DNA from: CADBRN01 sp050944685
GTDB lineage: Bacteria; Bacillota; Clostridia; Lachnospirales; Lachnospiraceae
Assembly: GCA_050944685.1 (NCBI GenBank)
Contig: JBMNRP010000020.1
Coordinates: forward strand, 1 to 49,909
Direction of reading: 5' to 3'
DNA: 49,909 nucleotides
The notes under the pieces are model-generated. The model did not search any database, was not told where the DNA came from, and saw only the letters and a list, made by a program, of their open reading frames with translations. The position numbers and the translations under genes are program-made. This document shows positions 24,755-32,094 of the stretch, piece after piece. How positions within the stretch are numbered: position 1 is the stretch's first letter; every line of letters begins with the position of its first letter.

Positions 24755-25531
24755 TTATGTCTCTTTAATGAATTTCTCATATCTGGTCTGTTCGATGACA
24801 TTTTTCCCGACGCATGTGATGGCCTGAACGGGGCAGCGGCTGATGCACCGGTAGCACATCGTGCAGCGGCCGGAGGGCACCGGCCGGGTGCCGGGGCCGC
24901 CTCCCTGGATGAGATTGTGCATCGGGCACTCCCGGACGCAGAGCCCGCACCCGATACAGGCGCTGCTGATTTTCAGCCGGTCGGAATAATTTCTCGTGCG
25001 TGAGCTGTACCACAGCCTCTGCCCGAACAGACCTTTGACGTGATCGACAAACGAGAGGCCTTCTCTGGGATAATGATCCTTTCGGATCTCTTTCACGGCC
25101 TGTTCGATTTTCTGATCTGCCTCTTTGATGATCCGGACATTCTCCTCACGGGTTTTTTTGAGAAACTTGCTGTCGCAGACAGAATCCGGCATCTTGATCT
25201 GCATGGCGCCGATCACTCTGGCGCCCTCTTTCCGAAGGATTCTCGCCGCGCATCCGGTCACATCTCCTGCAAACGCTCCCATTGTGACGAGAAGAAAAAC
25301 GATCTTCCCGTCAAAGAGATCCGCGTTTTCCGTGATGAAATCACGGACCATTCTGGGAGCGTTTGAAAACTGGGTCGGATACCCGAGGACGATCTCCCTG
25401 TCACCGGCAAGCGCTTCTCTTGCTGCGCTGTCCTCCATTCGGACGACCCGGGCTGCCGGATCCATCAGATGCAGAAATTTTTTTATGCAGTGTTCTGTAT
25501 TTCCTGTGCCGCTTAAATAGATTCCAGTCAT
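24755..25531 (-). CDS. EFR1-type flavodoxin-ferredoxin electron carrier
   Basis: 258 residues. The N-terminal ~150 residues are flavodoxin-like (IYLSGTGNTEHCIKKF binds FMN phosphate; LVTMGAFAGDV). The C-terminus is a ferredoxin with CIGCGLCVRECP and CTMCYRCISRCP, ligating two 4Fe-4S clusters. EFR1 proteins are frequent in Clostridia, but their partners are poorly known. Its ATG overlaps the phosphopantetheinyl transferase stop (ATGA), so it is firmly part of the lipid-synthase operon. It might supply electrons for a reduction or desaturation step on the lipid, since the megasynthase has no enoylreductase domain (inference). Confidence 0.9.
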   Translation of the reverse strand: MTGIYLSGTGNTEHCIKKFLHLMDPAARVVRMEDSAAREALAGDREIVLGYPTQFSNAPRMVRDFITENADLFDGKIVFLLVTMGAFAGDVTGCAARILRKEGARVIGAMQIKMPDSVCDSKFLKKTREENVRIIKEADQKIEQAVKEIRKDHYPREGLSFVDHVKGLFGQRLWYSSRTRNYSDRLKISSACIGCGLCVRECPMHNLIQGGGPGTRPVPSGRCTMCYRCISRCPVQAITCVGKNVIEQTRYEKFIKET

Positions 25532-26274
25532 TTTCTTTCCCTTCTGTTGCCATTATTGTTCCGCCGGGCTTCCGGAAAAAAACAGGTCACCTGGCAGAAT
25601 TCCTGATTCTCCGCCAGCAGAATTTCCGCCTCTCTCTCTTTCGGCAGAGAAGTCTCGTTCATCTCGACGAGAAACTCACCTGTCTCCCGGTTTTCGAAGA
25701 CCTCGATCTTTAATGCCTCGTTCAGAAGTCTCGCGCCCATTGCCTTGACCAGCGCTTCCTTGAAACACCAGATCCGAAGCGCGGCGTTCCCGTCATTCAG
25801 TCCCTGAAGATGTCTCTGTTCTCCGGGCGTAAAGAAACGCCGGATGACCGGCCCCGTCACGTTTCCGATCCGCTCGAGATCGGTTCCGATCCGGCAGCCA
25901 TTCCCGATGGCGGCGCTCACTGCGTCGCCGGAATAAGAGAGAGAGACCGCCTGCTCAAGGTGTACACCCCGGACGGCAGCATAGGGGATTCCTTTGCAGC
26001 CGTCCCGGTTGAGGATCTCGATTTCTCCCGGGGCTTCTCGGATTCCCCGTTCCATCAGCATCTCCTTCAGCATCCGGCGTCCGGTCATGACGGCGTACAT
26101 CCGCCTTTCATTCCGGAAGAGCCGCCGGATTTTACAGAGCTCTGCCTCGGAAAAACACTCAGGCGGGAATTCCTCCGGAGCCCTGCAGATTTTTGAGAAG
26201 CGCACTTCTCCAAACCTGCCTTCATACCGCGGAAGAATATGCTTCATCCGCTTCACACAGAGCGTGATCTCCAT
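25528..26274 (-). CDS. Sfp-type 4'-phosphopantetheinyl transferase
   Basis: About 248 residues, the length of the Sfp group rather than the short AcpS. The signature residues are RIGTDLERIG (Mg-binding Asp and Glu) and WCFKEALVKAMG (the W-x-x-KEAxxKxxG motif). Such enzymes transfer phosphopantetheine from CoA to the serine of carrier proteins; here the natural targets are the two ACP domains of the megasynthase just upstream. The gene overlaps the megasynthase end by about 50 bases. I chose ATG 26274, with AAGGA upstream; a TTG at 26286 and an ATG at 26247 are alternatives. Confidence 0.93.
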   Translation of the reverse strand: MEITLCVKRMKHILPRYEGRFGEVRFSKICRAPEEFPPECFSEAELCKIRRLFRNERRMYAVMTGRRMLKEMLMERGIREAPGEIEILNRDGCKGIPYAAVRGVHLEQAVSLSYSGDAVSAAIGNGCRIGTDLERIGNVTGPVIRRFFTPGEQRHLQGLNDGNAALRIWCFKEALVKAMGARLLNEALKIEVFENRETGEFLVEMNETSLPKEREAEILLAENQEFCQVTCFFPEARRNNNGNRRERK

Positions 26275-29200
26275 TCTGTCTGTCAATCCTTGTGAGCTTC
26301 ATGCCGGCGATATCAAAAATGACGTTGTTCTCCTCGTCCGTTACGCACGCGGAATACCAGACGTCCTTTCCGCGTTCCTCCTGAACCTTGCAGTGTACCT
26401 TCAGCACCTCTCCCGCGCCGAATCTCCGGTAGATGTGCGTCTCGCGGATCTCGGTCGGGACAACTGTGTATCCGAAGAGATCATATTCACGGAACAGCAT
26501 CGGTCTTCCGATGCAGTCGACGGTCACAGGAGAGATGCAGGTTCTCGCGTACCTCACATAGGAGAGATACTGTCCGTCTCGGGGGACGTCCACAATTCCG
26601 TCCACTTCTCCGTCCTCATTCCGAGTCACGTCGCGTACACACCGGAAGCTGTCCCCGAAGGTAATGGCGCGGACGGCGCTCCGATAATACTTTGCGAGGT
26701 CGAGTTTTTTCCCATCCGTCTTAAATTCTCTTGCGACCATCCCGGGAGCCTCGCTCCTCTCGGCGTAGATGTCCCCGCAGGAGTGGAAACGATCCTTTTC
26801 CACGACGACACCCATCCGGTTCACAAAGTCGGACCGGAACTCCACGTGCATGCAGAGGGTATTCTCTTTTCTGGAGGTAATCTTTCCGGTCACGGTCAGC
26901 GTCAGCGGATTTCCGGGAAAAACCTTGATGAACCGGTCAAACCGGAAATTCCGGACGACCGTGAGCCGGTAATCGTCCAGATGGTTCAGGGCGAGGAACA
27001 TCCGGACGAGCTCGCAGGCAGTCTCGATGTGCATGACTCCGGCGAAGACATGTTTCCCCTCAACCAGATGATCGGCGAGATGCACGTCTTCCTCAAGCGT
27101 AAGATTTTTCTCGGCGGTGATGGTTTCGGAATCGAACCGAACCACTCTTGTCAGCATCGGGAAAGAGATCGGGTCGTTGACCAGTCCCGTCTCTTCATCT
27201 GTCAGCCGGGCAATCGTTTTATGATCGTCCGAGAGAAGCGTCAGCTGTCCCTTCGGAAGGTTGCTTTCCCCGAGTTTTCCGAAGAACAGTACTTCAGGGC
27301 AATCACCGCCGTAGAAGAGCTCGTTGAGGAAGCGGGCGGTCCCTTCCTCCAGAGAGAGATACTCCAGTCCCCGTTTTTCCTGCTGAATTTTTTTAACCTG
27401 CTCTCCCGCGGCCATGCCGACCTGATCCCATGCGGACCACTCCAGAGTACAGAAGCGGGTATCGTCCTTCAGATCCGACGCCCAGAAGGAAAGTGTCTCA
27501 ACCAGGTTTGCCCCGGCGGAATAATCTACCTGTCCGTCCATGCCGAACCGCCCGGAGATGGATCCCATATTATAGAAGAATTTCAGCGGCTGATCCTGAC
27601 ACTCCCGGAAGAGGGTGTAAAAACTGTTGGCCTTAAGTTCCACGACTTTTTCGGCAAAGGCTGCGTCCTTTTTCGGGATCTTTCCGAAGGACGGAAGACC
27701 GGCTCCGTTGATAATTCCGGTAATTCCCGGATACAGATTTTTCACCTTTCTGACCAGATTTCTCACTTCCTCCGGTTTACAGGCGTCGCAGACCTCGTAG
27801 CGGACATCCGCTCCGGATTTCCGAAATTCTTCGAGATTCCGGAACAGAAGTCTCTGGCCGTTTTTCCGTTCATATTCTCTGCTGATTTGAACCGGCGTGT
27901 ACTCCGGGTGCTCTTCCCTCATCTTCTCAAAGAATTTCTGACGATAGGATTCAAACTCCGCATCGGACATTGTCATGACCGGGTCTTCATCTTCCGGAAG
28001 AGACGTTCTTCCGGTTATGATCACGCGCGGGGAGGCACAGCGAAGAAGGGCTTTCACGCAGACGCATACGATTCCTCTTCCTCCTCCGGTCACAAGTATC
28101 ACATCTCTGTCATCCAATGGCTGAAGCTGACTCTCCTCTTCGATTTCCTTGGGAATTACCTCGATCACCTTTCTCTTCCCCCGGAAGTACCCTGCCTCAA
28201 CCAGAAATTCCTTCCAGGAGATCTCCTCGAGAATCTTTTTTGCGATCCATTCAGAATCCTCCTGCTCGGGGAAATCAAGCACCTTGCAGTGAAGCGGCCG
28301 GAGCTCCTTTTCCAGTCCCTTGACGAAGCCGTCCGCTGCCGCTCCGGCGGGATTTCCCGCACAGCCCTTTTCCAGTCCGAAAACGCCGCCGACAGAGGTC
28401 ACCGCGAAATACCCCGTTTCTTTGTGATCCTGCTCAAAGGTCTCATAGACCGCCTTTGCGGAGTAATAATTGGAGCAGTAAACCTCTTTTACCTGCCTCA
28501 GAAACTCTTCTTCCGAAATCCCTCCGGCGTCGAGAGGAGGCAGAAAGCCCCGAAGATTGATTACAACAGAGATCGGATGTTCTTTATGAATCCCGGAAGA
28601 GGCATCCAGGATCTCCTCTCCATTCAGAAAATCGACGGATCTTCCTTCCCTGTCCGAGGTCTCCTCTTTGGAACGGAGAAGGAAGACATGTGCACCCGCC
28701 TCTTCCAGAAGAACGCCCAGCTTCTGCGTAACCTCACCGCCCGATGAATCTTCTATAAGAAGTACGTTTTTCCCCGCAAGATTAAATTTCTCATCTTTCC
28801 GCAGTTCTCTTTCGAGAGATACCGGAAGATATCTCGAGGAGGGCTGTTCCGACAAATCCCGGAGGGAATATTCCTCCCCGCCGTCCGGGACGGGTTTTGT
28901 GACGGATTCTTCCGCAGAACCTGTGACAAAATCGATGAGCTGCCGGATCGTCTCCGTCTTCACGTCTGTTTCCCCGCCGGAATTCTCCGTCGGATACTTC
29001 TCCTTCAATCGGCTGAGGATCTCACCCTGCTTGACGGAATCGATTCCGAGATCCGCCTCAAGGTCCAGATCTTCCTCCAGCATGTCCTCCGGATATCCTG
29101 TGAGCTCAGAGATAACCGAAATGACCTCCCTTTTAACGTCCTCACGGGACGCCTCTTCCCGCTTCGGAGTTTCTTCCGGAGCCGTTTCATTTTTCTCCTC

Positions 29201-30850
29201 CGGAACACCCGGCATCTTTTCTGTGAGATACTGTACGACATCTGAGATCGTATTCAGCTCCCTTTCCTCTTCATTCTCGCCGGTCTCATATCCGAAGCGC
29301 GCCTGGAGGGAGGAGAGGATTTCACCCTGTTTGACGGAATCGATTCCGAGGTCCGCCTCAAAATCGAGATCGTCCGCGAGCATGCTCTCCGGGTATCCGG
29401 TGCTCTCTGAGATTGTCTTTCTGACCGTGTCATGAATCTCCTTCGCGTCTGCCGCGCCCCTTGTCTTTCCGGCGGTTTTTTCCGCAGAAATGCCGGTGGC
29501 AGCGCAGATCTTTTCTGTAATGCCCCGGATGGAGAGCTTTTCTTTTTCTTCCGCTGTAAAGCGGAGAGAATACTGCTTCTCCAGATCAGCAAAGATCCGG
29601 TCCCCCACCTCTGCTGTGATCGCGTAATACCGGATCACCGGTTTGTCAGAGTCCTGAAAGACCGACTTCGGATACATCGTTTCACGGGAGATAATCCCAA
29701 TAACGTTTTCTCTGATTTCCTCTTCTGTGTTCATCGTTCCCCTGCCTTCCTGACGGATCTTCGTTTCCTGTTCTTTCAGTTTCTTGGTTCCGAACGGACC
29801 GTAATAGCACAGCATCTTTCGCGAAAAGGCCTCATACTCCTTCCGGTCATCATGCTTTCTGTGGTTCGTGCAAACCGCGTAGCACTGATCCGCAAGCGTT
29901 GTCTGAATAAGCTTTGTAAGGATATTCCCGGGTCCTGACTCCACAAAGTACCCGACTCCCCGGTTTTCGCAGAGATCCCGGATAATCTGATCAAAGCGAA
30001 ACGGCGTAATCAGCTGTCTGGCGAGTATGTCCGCGAATGCCTCAGGGGATTTCCACTCGTCCTCGTACACCCGTCCAAGGATGGTGGAGTAGACGGGGAC
30101 GGAAGGCTTCTGAAATACAAAGTCCCGAATCGATTTCCGGTACGGCTCTACGGCACTCTCCATTAAGGGAGAGTGAAAAGCGTGGGAAACCTTCAATACT
30201 ACTCCGGTCAGCCCGTTTTTTGCGCAGTATTTCTGAATCTTTTGAATGGATTCTTCCGGTCCCGAGAGGTTGAAAAAAGAGGAGGAGTTGATGATGCTGA
30301 CGCAAGTACCCTCCCCTCCTGCCTCCATCAATCGCCTGGCGAGCTCATCGGAGTATGGAGCTCCGACGCTGATCATTCCGCCCCGTTTTTCCTTCGGAAT
30401 GGTTTCGACCGCCTTCGCTCTTAAATAGGCGATCTTTACTGCCTCCTCCAGAGTGCAGCACCCGGCGGCTCCAAGGGCGGCGATTTCTCCGAGACTGTGT
30501 CCCAACAGAAAATCCGGCTGAAAGCCATCCGCCTGAAGCCTGCAGTAAACGGCGAGATCGGAAAGAACGATGGCCGGCTGCATGAAGACCGGCATTCCCA
30601 GCTGTTTCCCCTTCTTGCGGTCTTCCGAAAAGATCACATCCAGAAGACTTTTCCCTGAAAGTTCCCGGTAAACCTTCTCTCCCCGGTCAAAGGAATCCCT
30701 GACGACATCGTTCTGCCTGTACAGTTCCCGGAACATCCCCGGATACTGCGCACCGTGTCCCGGGAAGACGGCCGCAATCTTCTTTCCTGCCTCTTTGTCT
30801 CTGATATAAATTCCCTGATCCTCCAGCATTTTTCTTGTTCTGACTTTCAT
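26222..30850 (-). CDS. AT-ACP-ACP-KR-DH lipid/polyketide megasynthase
   Basis: 1542 residues from ATG 30850 (AGGAG nine bases before it); a GTG at 30889 overlaps the upstream stop but lacks a ribosome site. Domains: acyltransferase (about 20-350) with GHSLGE nucleophile Ser119 and AFHS (His226), the malonyl-type pattern; two tandem ACPs (about 470-545 and 570-645), each with DLGIDSVKQGEIL and attachment Ser505 and Ser605; a KR structural half (about 675-905); catalytic KR with TGGGRGI (921-927), Ser1097 and Tyr1110; and a double-hotdog dehydratase (about 1225-1475) with His1261 and Asp1445. It has no ketosynthase, enoylreductase or thioesterase. The tandem ACPs and KR-DH order recall PUFA synthases. 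The KS comes from the KS-CLF gene at 32091-34787. Confidence 0.93.
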   Translation of the reverse strand: MKVRTRKMLEDQGIYIRDKEAGKKIAAVFPGHGAQYPGMFRELYRQNDVVRDSFDRGEKVYRELSGKSLLDVIFSEDRKKGKQLGMPVFMQPAIVLSDLAVYCRLQADGFQPDFLLGHSLGEIAALGAAGCCTLEEAVKIAYLRAKAVETIPKEKRGGMISVGAPYSDELARRLMEAGGEGTCVSIINSSSFFNLSGPEESIQKIQKYCAKNGLTGVVLKVSHAFHSPLMESAVEPYRKSIRDFVFQKPSVPVYSTILGRVYEDEWKSPEAFADILARQLITPFRFDQIIRDLCENRGVGYFVESGPGNILTKLIQTTLADQCYAVCTNHRKHDDRKEYEAFSRKMLCYYGPFGTKKLKEQETKIRQEGRGTMNTEEEIRENVIGIISRETMYPKSVFQDSDKPVIRYYAITAEVGDRIFADLEKQYSLRFTAEEKEKLSIRGITEKICAATGISAEKTAGKTRGAADAKEIHDTVRKTISESTGYPESMLADDLDFEADLGIDSVKQGEILSSLQARFGYETGENEEERELNTISDVVQYLTEKMPGVPEEKNETAPEETPKREEASREDVKREVISVISELTGYPEDMLEEDLDLEADLGIDSVKQGEILSRLKEKYPTENSGGETDVKTETIRQLIDFVTGSAEESVTKPVPDGGEEYSLRDLSEQPSSRYLPVSLERELRKDEKFNLAGKNVLLIEDSSGGEVTQKLGVLLEEAGAHVFLLRSKEETSDREGRSVDFLNGEEILDASSGIHKEHPISVVINLRGFLPPLDAGGISEEEFLRQVKEVYCSNYYSAKAVYETFEQDHKETGYFAVTSVGGVFGLEKGCAGNPAGAAADGFVKGLEKELRPLHCKVLDFPEQEDSEWIAKKILEEISWKEFLVEAGYFRGKRKVIEVIPKEIEEESQLQPLDDRDVILVTGGGRGIVCVCVKALLRCASPRVIITGRTSLPEDEDPVMTMSDAEFESYRQKFFEKMREEHPEYTPVQISREYERKNGQRLLFRNLEEFRKSGADVRYEVCDACKPEEVRNLVRKVKNLYPGITGIINGAGLPSFGKIPKKDAAFAEKVVELKANSFYTLFRECQDQPLKFFYNMGSISGRFGMDGQVDYSAGANLVETLSFWASDLKDDTRFCTLEWSAWDQVGMAAGEQVKKIQQEKRGLEYLSLEEGTARFLNELFYGGDCPEVLFFGKLGESNLPKGQLTLLSDDHKTIARLTDEETGLVNDPISFPMLTRVVRFDSETITAEKNLTLEEDVHLADHLVEGKHVFAGVMHIETACELVRMFLALNHLDDYRLTVVRNFRFDRFIKVFPGNPLTLTVTGKITSRKENTLCMHVEFRSDFVNRMGVVVEKDRFHSCGDIYAERSEAPGMVAREFKTDGKKLDLAKYYRSAVRAITFGDSFRCVRDVTRNEDGEVDGIVDVPRDGQYLSYVRYARTCISPVTVDCIGRPMLFREYDLFGYTVVPTEIRETHIYRRFGAGEVLKVHCKVQEERGKDVWYSACVTDEENNVIFDIAGMKLTRIDRQNGDHALCEADEAYSSAV

Positions 30851-30885
30851 CTGCTCATTCTCCTGCTTTTTCCCGTCCGATCCGT

Positions 30886-32094
30886 TCACGCGATGATACC
30901 AAATTCTTTACCGACCTTGCCTATCCGGTCCAGCGCCAGTTCCAGCTGCTCTTTTTCAAGCGCCGCGGTGATGGTCGCCCTCAGACGGCTCTTGTTTCTC
31001 GGAACTGCCGGGAAAATCGCGGTCGCAATGTAGACGCCCTCTTCGAGAAGCCTCCTGGTCATGCGCATATTAGTGAGGTCGTCCCCAATATAGATCGGAA
31101 CGATGGGGGACATGCTGTTCAGAGTGTTATACCCCATCTCATTCAGGCAGCGGCGGAAGTAGATCGTATTTTCCCAGAGCCGGTCAACCCTCCAGGTCTC
31201 CTTCTCCATCACGTCAAAAGCCTTCAGAACCCCTGCGGCAACGGCGGGCGGAAAGCTGGCATTGAAGATATAGGGATGCGCGTTATGGCGGATGAACAGG
31301 CAGGTGTCCGCATCAGAGGCGATGCACCCTCCGACGGCAGCCAGAGATTTGCTGAATGTGGTCATCCGAATATGCACTTTTTCTTCTACGTGGAAATGTT
31401 CTGCCGCTCCTCTTCCCGTCTCTCCGACAAAGCCGAGCGCGTGCGCTTCATCTACAAACACGCTCGCATCGTATTGTTCCGCGAGATCCGTGATCCGGTC
31501 GAGCGGAGCGATATCTCCGTCCATCGAATAAACCCCGTCGACTACGATCAGTCTTCTCTTCGCGTCCTGGTTCCTCTTCAGGATATACTCAAGCTTTTCC
31601 ATGTTATTGTGTTCAAAGATGCGGACCGGACCCTTCCCCATGGTATAGCCGTCCACGATACTCATGTGGTTGAGCTGATCGGAGATGACAACCGTGGAAT
31701 CATCGTTCGCGAGGGCGGAAATTCCGGCCAGATTGGCAAGATATCCGGCGCTGACTACAACCGCGTCTTCTGTGTGAAAAAAGTCAGCGCATTTTTTCTC
31801 CAGCTCTTTATGCAGCACCGTCGTCCCGTTATGCAGGCGCGCCCCGCAGGTCCCGCTCCCGTAGGTCTCTACCGCGTCCCGCATGGCCTTTTTGATCTCG
31901 GGGTGAGTCGCAAGTCCGAGATAGTTGTTGGACGTCAGCATGATTACCTTTTTCCCCTCGAGGATCGAACAGCCATCCTGAGCGCTCTCGAAGGCCGGGC
32001 CGAACACGTATAACCCGGCGGAGATTCCCTCTTTGATATTTTCGATATTCTCCTCGATTTTTTCTTCCAGACCACTGCACATCATCGCTCTCAT
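30886..32094 (-). CDS. Alpha-oxoamine synthase, serine-palmitoyltransferase-like
   Basis: 402 residues, fold type I PLP enzyme. This family condenses an amino acid with an acyl thioester, losing CO2, to give a 2-amino-3-ketone. Visible PLP-site residues are His143 (NHMSI), Asp215 (VDEAH) and Lys249 in TTFSKSLAAVGG. The FSKS lysine motif, HNAHPYIFNASFPPA and the late AVPRNKSRLR look more like serine palmitoyltransferase than BioF or Kbl. GGAGG lies ten bases before ATG 32094, and both ends overlap neighbours (ATGA and GTGA). Within the operon it probably releases the ACP-bound chain. Substrate amino acid unknown; biotin or threonine metabolism genes are absent nearby. Confidence 0.93.
   Translation of the reverse strand: MRAMMCSGLEEKIEENIENIKEGISAGLYVFGPAFESAQDGCSILEGKKVIMLTSNNYLGLATHPEIKKAMRDAVETYGSGTCGARLHNGTTVLHKELEKKCADFFHTEDAVVVSAGYLANLAGISALANDDSTVVISDQLNHMSIVDGYTMGKGPVRIFEHNNMEKLEYILKRNQDAKRRLIVVDGVYSMDGDIAPLDRITDLAEQYDASVFVDEAHALGFVGETGRGAAEHFHVEEKVHIRMTTFSKSLAAVGGCIASDADTCLFIRHNAHPYIFNASFPPAVAAGVLKAFDVMEKETWRVDRLWENTIYFRRCLNEMGYNTLNSMSPIVPIYIGDDLTNMRMTRRLLEEGVYIATAIFPAVPRNKSRLRATITAALEKEQLELALDRIGKVGKEFGIIA

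Noticed and set aside
25994..28747. A 917-codon open frame on the plus strand
   Set aside because: It runs opposite to the PPTase and the megasynthase, whose domains and catalytic residues are clear; no coding features of its own.
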